NCBI GenBank assembly: GCA_903921945.1
Contig: CAIXSC010000148.1
Span: forward strand, 1 to 10,894
Length of the DNA stretch: 10,894 nt
Source of the DNA: an uncultured Planctomycetaceae bacterium
GTDB taxonomy: Bacteria; Planctomycetota; Planctomycetia; Pirellulales; Pirellulaceae
Reading direction: 5' to 3'
Shown here: one piece after another, positions 1-6,816 of the stretch
Numbering within the stretch: position 1 is the stretch's first letter
How the letters are laid out: each line of letters opens with the position of its first letter
Position numbers and translations under genes: made by a program
Notes under the pieces: model-generated
The model's input: only the letters and a program-made list of their open reading frames with translations
Databases searched by the model: none
Told to the model about the DNA's origin: nothing

Positions 1-1025
1 ATGGCCTCGTGGAAGCGAAGACGGAAAACATCGCGGTCGGGACGACGTTGCCGGGCGTCATTCGCGAATTGATGGCGACGCCCGACCGAGTCGGCCAACT
101 GGTGCGGGCGGGCGATCCGCTGTTCCGCGTTGACGATCGCCACTTGCAAGCGCAGCAATCGCTTTACGCCGCCAAGTTGAAAGTGGCGGAGGCGGAACTG
201 GCGCGGCTGGAAGCGCTGCCGCGGTCCGAGGAACTGCCTGCCAGCGAGGCGAAAGTCCGGGCCGCTCAGGCCAACGTCGGGCTGTGGCAGGACCAGGCGG
301 CGCGTAGCGAACGGTTGATCGCCGCCCGTGTCGTCACGGAAGAGCAGAATGTGGAACGGCAATTGAAGCTGGAGGTCGCCCGGCAAGAATTGGCGCGGGC
401 CCAGGCCGACGATCAATTGCTTCGCGCCGGCGCGTGGCGCCAGGACCGCGAAGTGGCTCGCGCCCGCGTGGAGCTAGCTCGGGCGGAACTCGAACAAGTC
501 AATACGGAACTCGAACGATCGCTCGTTCGCGCGCCCGTCGACGGCGTGCTGCTGCGCGTGAACGTGCGGCCGGGCGAGTATGTGGGAACAAGCCCCGGCC
601 AGGCCTTGGTGCTGCTTGGAGACAGCCGTCAGCTGCACGTGCGGGCGGAAATCGACGAAAACGACTTGCCGCGATTCCAACCGGGCGCTCCAGCACAAGC
701 TTTCATCCGTGGCGGCGATCGCCAGCCGCTGCGTCTGCGATTCGTGCGGGTCGAACCGTTCGTTCAACCCAAACGCTGGCTCACGAGCGACAACACCGAG
801 CGCGTCGACACGCGGGTGCTCCAAGTCATCTACGCCGTCGAAAACCCGCCGCCCCATCTGTTCGTGGGCCAGACGTTGGATGTGTTCCTGGAGCTTTCCG
901 CCACCGGTTTGCCGGCGGCGCAGCCCGCCTCCACATCGCCGCCCGCAGCGGAAACGCCCGCTGCGGAACGGCCCGTTACGTCAGGCCAAACTGGGACAAA
1001 ACACCCATCACAAACAGGAACGTGA
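1..1025 (+). CDS. HlyD-family periplasmic adaptor (membrane-fusion protein), 5' partial
   Basis: Periplasmic adaptor that would join an inner-membrane exporter, often an ABC transporter, to an outer-membrane channel. The frame is open to the left edge (codons from position 3), so the N-terminal anchor is missing; a GTG at position 9 is in frame but sits inside the conserved domain and is probably not the start. Numbering residues from that GTG, the first lipoyl half-motif is at 14-43 (PGVIRE through RAGDPLFRVDD), an Arg/Ala/Glu-rich helical hairpin at about 45-168, the second lipoyl half at 172-206 (VRAPVDGVLLRV, RPGEYVG), a beta-barrel at about 208-297, and a Pro/Ala/Thr-rich tail at 298-338. 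This order is typical of HlyD/DevB-type adaptors. The partner permease and ATPase are not in the window and are probably upstream. The last 50 bp overlap the converging transporter gene. Family assignment is firm; the exported substrate is unknown. Confidence 0.9.
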   Translation, partial: GLVEAKTENIAVGTTLPGVIRELMATPDRVGQLVRAGDPLFRVDDRHLQAQQSLYAAKLKVAEAELARLEALPRSEELPASEAKVRAAQANVGLWQDQAARSERLIAARVVTEEQNVERQLKLEVARQELARAQADDQLLRAGAWRQDREVARARVELARAELEQVNTELERSLVRAPVDGVLLRVNVRPGEYVGTSPGQALVLLGDSRQLHVRAEIDENDLPRFQPGAPAQAFIRGGDRQPLRLRFVRVEPFVQPKRWLTSDNTERVDTRVLQVIYAVENPPPHLFVGQTLDVFLELSATGLPAAQPASTSPPAAETPAAERPVTSGQTGTKHPSQTGT

Positions 1026-2784
1026 AGTAAACGCCCGCCAGCACCAGCCCAACTCGCACCCACATGTTGGGTCTCAGGGCGGGTGGCAACAGCGTGGTGT
1101 TGACCGTCAGCGTGTGCCAAGCGCTGAAGGCGAACGCCAAGTTGTACCCGGTTGTCGCCAGTGTAAAGACGCTGCCTGGCTTCAGTCCGGTCCAGATGAC
1201 GATCAAGCCCGAGAGATAGAAGGCGATGAGCACGGCGAAATAGACGTAGCGGATATAGCTGACATCCAGTTGCCTTAGGCGCGCGCTGGCGGTCCAGGCC
1301 ACGTCGACCCAGCGTCTCACGAAGCCATCCATCGTGGAGATCATGCTGGTCATCAGCACCAAAAACCCGCAGAACAAAGTCGCCTGCCGGAACAGGGTCG
1401 ACGCCCGGGACCCCGAAATCCAAGGCTTGAAGAACGGCGTCGCTCCGAGAACCTCCGATGGCGGATTGGCGACCACCTTCGCAACCCCTTCCGAAGTCAG
1501 CGAAGCGACCATTGACCGATCGACATCGGTCCCGCGCGGAATGAAGCCGACCGACAGGATGCTGGGCAACGCCACGCCAATGAAACACGCTCCCATCCAG
1601 ACGCACAACTGGTCGCGGGCGATGTGCTTGTACCACTGTTTCCAGCGGGGCAACGAGGCGTCGTTCACCTCGAATACCGAGCCTTCGTGGGAAAGCGTGA
1701 TGCCGTGGCCACCGACGACGCTCGGGATCGCGCCGACGTGGAACCCCATGCCCCAGCCTTGATCGCGAGTGAAATTGCTGATCGGCGTGTTCGTGAGGCC
1801 GCCGTTGCCAGCGATGGCGGCCAGTCCGGCGATGAACGCCACCAGCGACAGATCGACTTTCGGAAAGCGTCCTTCCTGGAAAAGGGTGACGAAGAAATTC
1901 TCGACGTTCGCCCCATCACGCTTTCCGTCGCGGTCGACGTCCTCGAATTTGATCTCCTTGCCCTTTTCGTCTTTCGGCCACGCATCCGGTTTCCCATCGT
2001 CGTTGGTGTCGATGGTCGGCTCCAAGTTGCGTTCGATAATATCCAGGCGGCCGTCACTGTCGAAATCCTCGCCCGGATCGAGCACGCCGTTACCGTTAAG
2101 ATCCTCTTGGGCCTCGATCGGCACGTTGCCGAACTTGAACAGGCCGCTCGCGATTTCGATCCAGTGCTTCGGCTGCGAAAAGAAGAGGCCGACGATGAAC
2201 AGAAAGCCGAACACAGTGATCAACTTGATCGACATGATCACCTTCAGCGAGTTGTACACTTTGCCGCCGATGATCAGCGGTAAGACCAAACCGAGGTAAA
2301 TCAACGACGACACGCTGCGATGAATCCACTTGTGGACGCCATCCGGATCGAAATTTGTGATGAACATCGACTCGATGGCGACGGCGGCATTGACGATCAG
2401 ATACGGGAACAGCGAACCCCAGTCGAGTAGCAGGTACAAGAACAGCCAGAACATCGGGTGGGGCGGGACTCGAAACTTGCCCGTGAAGATCGGCTCGCCG
2501 CAGTAGAGTGTGTAGCGGCAAATCTCGATGTTGTAGAGCACTTGGAACAGGATGCTGACCGTGGCGACCCACAGCAGCGCGCCGCCGTACTTAGCGGAGA
2601 CCGCAGGCCCCGCGAGCCACTCGCCGCCGCCCACCGCCGCCGCGCCCATGACGAGCCCCGGGCCGATCATCGCCACCCAATTCCGCCAAGTGAAAAACGG
2701 CGCGGGCGGCAATTCGTTCGTCGACCAACGCGGCATCGCCGGCGAACCGGGATGGGGCGCTTCGAAGCTGGGGGAATTCGCCAT
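976..2784 (-). CDS. Divergent Nramp-family (SLC11-like) transporter with an EF-hand-like insertion
   Basis: Predicted inner-membrane transporter of 602 residues, longer than the 400-450 usual for bacterial MntH. Residues 36-58 (MIGPGLVMGAAAVGGGEWL) resemble Nramp TM1, and further hydrophobic spans lie near 68-90, 112-138, 158-176, 180-203, 311-330, 392-413, 463-483, 510-532, 538-560 and 575-598. The metal-ligand motifs of classical members, DPGN in TM1 and MPH in TM6, are absent; the matching stretches read VGGGEW and NTPISNF. Residues 228-293 hold four Asp/Asn-rich loops, two of them perfect 12-residue EF-hand loops (228-239 and 240-251). With the usual cytoplasmic N-terminus this TM5-TM6 loop would face the periplasm. 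Start ATG at 2784-2782, with a weak AGAGG ten nt upstream. The 3' end overlaps the HlyD gene. The fold is fairly sure; metal transport and its specificity are not shown by the sequence. Confidence 0.82.
   Translation of the reverse strand: MANSPSFEAPHPGSPAMPRWSTNELPPAPFFTWRNWVAMIGPGLVMGAAAVGGGEWLAGPAVSAKYGGALLWVATVSILFQVLYNIEICRYTLYCGEPIFTGKFRVPPHPMFWLFLYLLLDWGSLFPYLIVNAAVAIESMFITNFDPDGVHKWIHRSVSSLIYLGLVLPLIIGGKVYNSLKVIMSIKLITVFGFLFIVGLFFSQPKHWIEIASGLFKFGNVPIEAQEDLNGNGVLDPGEDFDSDGRLDIIERNLEPTIDTNDDGKPDAWPKDEKGKEIKFEDVDRDGKRDGANVENFFVTLFQEGRFPKVDLSLVAFIAGLAAIAGNGGLTNTPISNFTRDQGWGMGFHVGAIPSVVGGHGITLSHEGSVFEVNDASLPRWKQWYKHIARDQLCVWMGACFIGVALPSILSVGFIPRGTDVDRSMVASLTSEGVAKVVANPPSEVLGATPFFKPWISGSRASTLFRQATLFCGFLVLMTSMISTMDGFVRRWVDVAWTASARLRQLDVSYIRYVYFAVLIAFYLSGLIVIWTGLKPGSVFTLATTGYNLAFAFSAWHTLTVNTTLLPPALRPNMWVRVGLVLAGVYFTFLFVMGVLSQFGLT
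1906..2103 (-). repeat. Four calcium-binding-loop repeats encoded inside the transporter gene
   Basis: Residues 228-293 of the transporter contain four loops with acidic or Asn residues at positions 1, 3, 5 and 9. Loop 1 is DLNGNGVLDPGE (228-239) and loop 2 DFDSDGRLDIIE (240-251); both match the canonical EF-hand loop including Gly at 6 and Glu at 12. Loop 3 begins DTNDDGKPD (259) and loop 4 DVDRDGKRD (282); both keep positions 1, 3, 5, 6 and 9 but lack Glu at 12, as in dockerin or thrombospondin type 3 repeats. Calcium binding is inferred from the motif. Confidence 0.8.
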
Positions 2785-2822
2785 GGAACGCGGGCCTCTG
2801 TGGGAACGGTGAGCTAAGGACC

Positions 2823-2879
2823 AAAAACCGGACGGCTTTCGCGTTTAGGGGCGGATCGCCCGCCAGCGATCGCCGTCCG
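2823..2879 (-). promoter_or_regulatory. Nested inverted repeat followed by T5: possible attenuator in the transporter leader
   Basis: Read on the minus strand, CGGACGGC (2879-2872) pairs perfectly with GCCGTCCG (2836-2829). Between them GATCGC (2871-2866) pairs with GCGATC (2859-2854) around a 6-nt loop. The outer arm is followed by G and five Ts (2828-2823), giving a terminator-like shape 38 nt before the transporter ATG. No gene precedes it on that strand, so a leader attenuator or protein-binding site is more sensible than a gene terminator. The pairing is seen; the role is inference. Confidence 0.4.
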
Positions 2880-3011
2880 AATGGCTCGCCATGATGCGTC
2901 ACCGCGTTGCCCCGGTCAATCCAGCGGCCCGTTTACCCCGAGGGCTCTCCGTCTTTTCCACCGTCGCTAACGGCATTCCCGGTTCACTCGGCAGCGGACA
3001 GTTGACCCGAT

Positions 3012-3020
3012 TGCTACAAT
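3012..3020 (+). promoter_or_regulatory. Extended -10 box (TGC-TACAAT) just before the asparagine-synthase-like gene
   Basis: TGCTACAAT matches an extended -10 element and ends 7 nt before the ATG at 3028, so initiation 6-7 nt downstream would fall at or next to the A of the start codon. No Shine-Dalgarno sequence precedes that ATG. Together these suggest a leaderless message. No good -35 hexamer lies 16-18 nt upstream, which an extended -10 can tolerate. Confidence 0.45.
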
Positions 3021-3027
3021 TCGCCGC

Positions 3028-4356
3028 ATGTACACGTATCATCCTGTCGAGCGGCTGGTGAACCTTCTGGAGCCGGCCGGCAATGTGCTCTTGAACATGA
3101 CGGCCGACGAAGCCGTCGACGCGGTGGCGTCAGGCGACGTGGAACGCGTTCGCGCCATCGACGGCCAGTTCGCGATCGTCGCGAAACGCGGCCACACCGT
3201 GCGGATGGCGCGGTCGATCGGCCGGCCTCTTCGATACTTCCTCGCCAAGCAGGCCGCCGGCCCGCTGCTCGTTGTCGCCGAACGCATCGACCAGTTGCAA
3301 GCGTTCCTCGCTCGCGAAGGACTCGACGACCAGTTCCATCCTTCGTACTCGCGGATGGTGCCGGCGCATCATCTCCTGGAAATCGCCTTGCTCGGCTGCC
3401 CCGATCCGAATCCGCTGTACACTCGCTTCTTCGCGCCGCGCCGCAATCGCCTGCCAGTCGATTTGGACGCCATCGGCGCGGCATACATCGGGACGCTCGC
3501 CGAAGAATGCCGGCGTTGGCTGGAAACGATCGACCGCCACGAGCCGGTCGGGGTGTTGTTCTCGGGCGGTGTCGACAGCGGCGCGTTGCTCGCGGTGCTC
3601 CATCATGTGCTGCTCAGCCAAGGCCAGTCTCCGGCCCGGCTGAAAGCGTTCACGCTCAGCGTGGACGGAAGCGGCGCCGACGTCGAGCAGGCGTGGCGCT
3701 TCGTCGAGCAGCTCGACATCGAATGGGTGCTGGAAGTCATCGACGTGCCGCGAACTGAACTCGACTTTCGCCGCGCGATCCAAGTCATCGAGGACTACAA
3801 ACCGCTCGATGTGCAAGCGGCCACCATGGGATTGGCGTTGTGCCAGGGGATCCGCGCCCGCTACCCCGATTGGAAGTTCCTGGTCGATGGCGACGGCGGC
3901 GACGAGAATCTCAAAGACTACCCGATCGAAGACAATCCCGAACTGACAATCCGCAGCGTGCTCAACAACCTAATGCTCTACCAAGAGGGCTGGGGCGTGC
4001 AGGCGATCAAGCATTCGCTGGTCTACTCGGGCGGCCAAAGCCGCGGGCACGTTCGCAGTTACGCGCCGGCGCGCCACTATGGGTTCACGGGATTCAGTCC
4101 GTTTGCGCTGCCCAATGTGATCGAAGTGGCCGAAGGCATTCCGTTCATCGAGTTGACGCAGTGGAACCACGACCGGCTGTACGCGCTCAAGGGCGACATC
4201 GTGCGCCGCGGCGTCGAGCAAGTGACCGGATTGACGATGCCCGTGTTCCCCAAACGCCGTTTCCAGCGTGGGGCGGCCGATGAACGGGCCTTTCACGATC
4301 TGTTCCCGCGGCAAGAGGCGGCGTATCGCGCCGCTTTCGGCCGCTTGTTCTCGTAG
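3028..4356 (+). CDS. Asparagine-synthase-related protein lacking the glutaminase cysteine half
   Basis: A 442-residue PP-loop ATP-pyrophosphatase of the asparagine synthase family; such enzymes adenylate a carboxylate and transfer an amine to it. The ATP-binding PP-loop FSGGVDSG is at residues 178-185 and the second family motif DGDGGDENLKDYP at 287-299, where most relatives read GDGGDELFGGY. The C-terminal region (about 375-430) has the usual Lys/Arg-rich pattern. Only the back half of the class II glutamine amidotransferase domain is recognisable (about 41-95: IDGQFAIVAKRGHTVRMA, then LLVVAERIDQL). The protein starts without the Met-Cys of glutamine-dependent AsnB and is about 100 residues shorter than E. 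coli AsnB. It may therefore use ammonia or another amine and need not make asparagine. The start has no ribosome-binding site; see the -10 box 7 nt upstream. It stands alone, divergent from the transporter and 105 nt before pyruvate kinase. Family sure, reaction unknown. Confidence 0.85.
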   Translation: MYTYHPVERLVNLLEPAGNVLLNMTADEAVDAVASGDVERVRAIDGQFAIVAKRGHTVRMARSIGRPLRYFLAKQAAGPLLVVAERIDQLQAFLAREGLDDQFHPSYSRMVPAHHLLEIALLGCPDPNPLYTRFFAPRRNRLPVDLDAIGAAYIGTLAEECRRWLETIDRHEPVGVLFSGGVDSGALLAVLHHVLLSQGQSPARLKAFTLSVDGSGADVEQAWRFVEQLDIEWVLEVIDVPRTELDFRRAIQVIEDYKPLDVQAATMGLALCQGIRARYPDWKFLVDGDGGDENLKDYPIEDNPELTIRSVLNNLMLYQEGWGVQAIKHSLVYSGGQSRGHVRSYAPARHYGFTGFSPFALPNVIEVAEGIPFIELTQWNHDRLYALKGDIVRRGVEQVTGLTMPVFPKRRFQRGAADERAFHDLFPRQEAAYRAAFGRLFS

Positions 4357-4449
4357 TCACGCGCGGCGGGAGGCGGCCTCGCGCGGCGGCATGCACTGGA
4401 TCGCGTTCCACGTCGATCGCCGTCATGCCGTACTGATCCCTCAGCACGC

Positions 4450-4453
4450 AGGA
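4450..4453 (+). promoter_or_regulatory. Ribosome-binding site that selects the pyruvate kinase start
   Basis: AGGA lies 8 nt before the ATG at 4462. The in-frame ATG at 4453 overlaps this AGGA and has no site of its own at proper distance, so 4462 is the better start. Confidence 0.6.
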
Positions 4454-4461
4454 TGATCTCC

Positions 4462-5943
4462 ATGAACGCCAAGTCGAACTACCCCGAACACGCGTCCTCG
4501 GCGGCCTCCACGTCCCGCCTCGCGAGTTCGCGGACCAAGATTGTCGCCACGGTCGGGCCCGCTTGCCGGGACCCCGAGCAGTTGCGGGAACTGATCCTCG
4601 CGGGGGTCAACGTATTCCGCTTGAACATGGCGCACGGCGGACCGGAAAAGCAGGCCGCCGTCGTCGCCGACATCCGCGCGGTCAGCCGAGCACTCGGGCG
4701 GCCGGTTGGCATCCTGGTCGATTTGGCCGGTCCTAAAATCCGCCTGGGCGAACTGCCGGAAGATCCGCTGAAATGCGAAACGGGCAGCGAATTGACGTTC
4801 GTCCGCGGCGACCGCTCCGACTCGCCGACGCGGTTGGTCAGCAACTACGCCCGCCTGATCGACGAGCTGCGGGTCGGCGATACGGTGATGCTCGCCGATG
4901 GCACGGTCGGTCTCGAAGTCGTTTCGAAAACGGTGAACGCGGCGGTCTGCCGAGTGACCGCGGGCGGTTCGATTCGAAGCCGACAAGGGATCAACCTGCC
5001 CGGCGTGGCGCTCAGCGTGCCCGCGATGACGGGCGAGGATGTCGCCAACGCCGACTGGGCCACGGGGCAGGAAATCGACTTTATCAGTTTGAGCTTCGTG
5101 CGTTCGCCGGACGAGATCCGGGCATTGAAAGTGATGATGGCGGCTCGTGGCTCGACGGCGCTGGTGATCGCCAAAATCGAAAAACGCGAGGCGCTCGAAC
5201 GGCTCGACGATATCGTCGCGGCGAGCGACGGCGTGATGGTCGCGCGGGGCGACTTGGGCGTCGAAATCGACATCGCCGAAACGGCCGTTGCGCAGAAGCG
5301 GATCATCCGCGCATGCCAGCGGTTCGCCAAGCCCGTGATCGTGGCCACTCAGATGCTGGACAGCATGCATCGGGCGCCGCGGCCGACGCGGGCCGAGGTG
5401 AGCGACGTGGCGAACGCGATCCTCGATGGCGCTGACGCTTGCATGTTGTCCGGCGAGACGGCGATCGGCGACCATCCTCGCGAAGCGGTCGCGATGATGA
5501 GCCGCATCATGCGGGCGACGGAACGGATGCTGGGAGAACGTCCCACCACGCCGCCGCCGCTCGCCGAGCACTCGGGGGTTACCGCCGTGACGGCCGCCGT
5601 GGTCTCCGGCGCCGTGGCGATCGCCGACCAGTTGCACGCGAAGTTGATGGTTGTCGCGACGCGATCCGGCGGCACGGCGCGTGTGCTGTCCAAGCATCGC
5701 ACGCGCACGCCGATTGTGGGTGTCAGCGACAACGAAATCGCGCTGCGGCGAATGTCGCTGTTCTGGGGGTTCGTGCCGGTGCCAGGGGCCCCGACGCACC
5801 ATGGCCCGCAGCTGCGCGAATTCATGGCCGAATGGGCGATGCGAGAAGCGGGACTCGGCCGCGGCGACAACATCGTCTACATCACCGGTTCGGAATTGGT
5901 CCCGACCGCGAAGAACCTGGTTGTCGTCCACGAAATCGAGTAG
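4462..5943 (+). CDS. pyk: Pyruvate kinase
   Basis: Glycolytic cytosolic enzyme converting phosphoenolpyruvate and ADP to pyruvate and ATP. From the ATG at 4462 it has 493 residues, a normal length; an ATG at 4453 would add three. Numbered from 4462: N-terminal barrel motif RTKIVATVGPA (24-34), RLNMAHG (53-59), VDLAGPKIRLGEL (86-98), catalytic-lysine signature IAKIEKREAL (236-245, catalytic Lys238), metal-ligand region MVARGDLGVE (259-268), ATQMLDSM (295-302), PTRAEVSDVANAIL (308-321) and MLSGETAIGDHP (328-339). The C-terminal allosteric-type domain is complete and ends TGSELVPTAKNLVVVHEIE. Ser of the usual NFSHG is Ala, and the site usually TKGPEIR is LAGPKIR, both suggesting potassium independence. 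A Ser/Ala-rich leader of about 20 residues precedes the domain. It is preceded by 105 nt of spacer and followed by a hairpin, so probably its own transcription unit. Identity very secure. Confidence 0.97.
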   Translation: MNAKSNYPEHASSAASTSRLASSRTKIVATVGPACRDPEQLRELILAGVNVFRLNMAHGGPEKQAAVVADIRAVSRALGRPVGILVDLAGPKIRLGELPEDPLKCETGSELTFVRGDRSDSPTRLVSNYARLIDELRVGDTVMLADGTVGLEVVSKTVNAAVCRVTAGGSIRSRQGINLPGVALSVPAMTGEDVANADWATGQEIDFISLSFVRSPDEIRALKVMMAARGSTALVIAKIEKREALERLDDIVAASDGVMVARGDLGVEIDIAETAVAQKRIIRACQRFAKPVIVATQMLDSMHRAPRPTRAEVSDVANAILDGADACMLSGETAIGDHPREAVAMMSRIMRATERMLGERPTTPPPLAEHSGVTAVTAAVVSGAVAIADQLHAKLMVVATRSGGTARVLSKHRTRTPIVGVSDNEIALRRMSLFWGFVPVPGAPTHHGPQLREFMAEWAMREAGLGRGDNIVYITGSELVPTAKNLVVVHEIE

Positions 5944-5980
5944 TGCCAATCCCGTCCGATCTCCTCACGACGGACTCAAA

Positions 5981-6005
5981 GCGAGCAAGTTTTCCCCTTG
6001 CCCGC
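5981..6005. terminator. Candidate bidirectional terminator hairpin after pyruvate kinase
   Basis: GCGAGCAAG (5981-5989) and CTTGCCCGC (5997-6005) form a 9-bp stem with one mismatch around a 7-nt loop, 37 nt after the pyk stop. On the plus strand no T-run follows; on the minus strand three Ts follow. It could separate the converging pyk and DUF1648 transcripts. The weak T-tract keeps confidence low. Confidence 0.4.
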
Positions 6006-6029
6006 GATAACCAAACAGCGATCACCCCA

Positions 6030-6156
6030 CCCACTACCCACTGCCCACTACCCACTAACCCACTGTCCACTGGCAACTAGCAACTGACAACCAGCAACTG
6101 GCAACTGGCAACTGGCAACTAGCAACTAGCAACTAGCAACTAGCAACTGACAACTA
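6030..6156. repeat. Heptanucleotide tandem array, 18 units
   Basis: Eighteen consecutive 7-bp units with consensus NCMACTR run from 6030 to 6156, with one extra A at 6058. The left part is CCCACTA/CCCACTG (units from 6030, 6037, 6044, 6051, 6059), TCCACTG at 6066 is transitional, and the right part is GCAACTA/GCAACTG from 6073 with three variants (ACAACCA at 6087, GCAACTG runs at 6094-6114, ACAACTA at 6150). Four identical GCAACTA units are at 6115-6142. It lies between converging genes and its last unit supplies the stop codon of the minus-strand gene. It resembles the short tandemly repeated heptamers of filamentous cyanobacteria in design, not in sequence. Lack of long spacers rules out CRISPR. 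Confidence 0.95.
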
Positions 6157-6669
6157 CCCCCTTCTTCCGTTCCTCGGTTTTCGAAACCGCCACCAGATGC
6201 GGCCGACGATGCCGAGCACGACGGCCATGTAGATGCCGAGCAAGGCGAGCATGGTGTCGGTGGCGAGTGGTCCGCCGGAGAGGTTGGCCTCGAACGAAAG
6301 ATGGCTGACTGCCGCCATGAACCAGGCGACGGCCAACGCGATGGCGGCCAGTTCGCAGTTGATGAAGGCGAGCGATTCGCGGCGGCGTTCGGGCGCGAGC
6401 CAGTACTCGCGGTTCGGCAGATTGATGAGCGAGATCGGCAGCCACGCGGTAAGGGCGGTGATGCCGACGAGAAACCAGGGGATCAGGATTTGGGTGGCGA
6501 GTAGCAAGCTGGTGGCGGCCGGCTTGGACATCCAGTCGTCGGGGGTGCCGCTGAAGTTGAAATGCGTCGCGACTCGGTCGGGCAGTTGATTCCAGTACCA
6601 CGCGTGTTGAGCGGCGGCAGCGGCGCTCGTGGCAGCCAAGGCGGCAAGCAGCGAAGCGCGTGAGGGCAT
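6154..6669 (-). CDS. DUF1648-domain membrane protein
   Basis: A 171-residue inner-membrane protein. After an Ala-rich hydrophobic segment (5-20) comes the DUF1648 hallmark NQLPDRVATHFNFSG followed by TPDDWMSK (27-49), then hydrophobic spans at about 53-82, 103-122 and 137-160 and a basic tail (RFRKPRNGRRG). DUF1648 occurs in SdpI-like and related small membrane proteins; no biochemical role can be read from this sequence. The ATG at 6669-6667 is preceded by GGAG at 6680-6677 with a 7-nt spacer, which supports this start; the frame is open further upstream only because it runs antisense into the YceI gene. The TAG stop (6156-6154) is inside the last unit of the heptamer array. It is divergent from YceI across 147 nt. 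Confidence 0.82.
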   Translation of the reverse strand: MPSRASLLAALAATSAAAAAQHAWYWNQLPDRVATHFNFSGTPDDWMSKPAATSLLLATQILIPWFLVGITALTAWLPISLINLPNREYWLAPERRRESLAFINCELAAIALAVAWFMAAVSHLSFEANLSGGPLATDTMLALLGIYMAVVLGIVGRIWWRFRKPRNGRRG

Positions 6670-6704
6670 AGAGAAGCTCCGGCGGGAAGCGGACGGCGCG
6701 AGGG

Positions 6705-6710
6705 ATTGTA
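6705..6710 (-). promoter_or_regulatory. Candidate -10 box (TACAAT) for the DUF1648 gene
   Basis: On the minus strand TACAAT lies 35 nt before the ATG at 6669, which would give a leader of roughly 29 nt containing the GGAG ribosome-binding site. No convincing -35 hexamer is seen 16-18 nt further upstream. Confidence 0.35.
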
Positions 6711-6816
6711 CCGCGCGGCGGCGTCGCCATACGATGGGCGGCCAAACAGCGACGGACCGCCACGGCGAATATCCGGGACGCTGTTCATCGTTCCCCGTTT
6801 GGCAAAGGATTGATGG

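Noticed and set aside
830..1636. Minus-strand frame of 268 codons overlapping the transporter
   Set aside because: It is another frame of the same strand over the transporter gene, rich in Arg and Gly, with no domain.
2591..2902. Minus-strand frame starting at 2902 as a leader peptide for the transporter
   Set aside because: It runs deep into the transporter gene in another frame and has no ribosome-binding site or attenuation-type codon run.
3002..3007. TTGACC as a -35 box for the asparagine-synthase-like gene
   Set aside because: Only 7 nt separate it from TACAAT, too close for a sigma-70 promoter.
4360..4389. 10-bp direct repeat CGCGCGGCGG (4360 and 4380) around a small palindrome
   Set aside because: Low-complexity GC-rich sequence; chance is likely and no function is suggested.
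4441..5949. Open frame of 502 codons antisense to pyruvate kinase
   Set aside because: It mirrors a certain gene, is extremely rich in Arg, His and Asp, and matches no family; long antisense frames are common in GC-rich DNA.
6030..6156. CRISPR-like array
   Set aside because: Units are 7 bp with no spacers; it is a simple tandem repeat.
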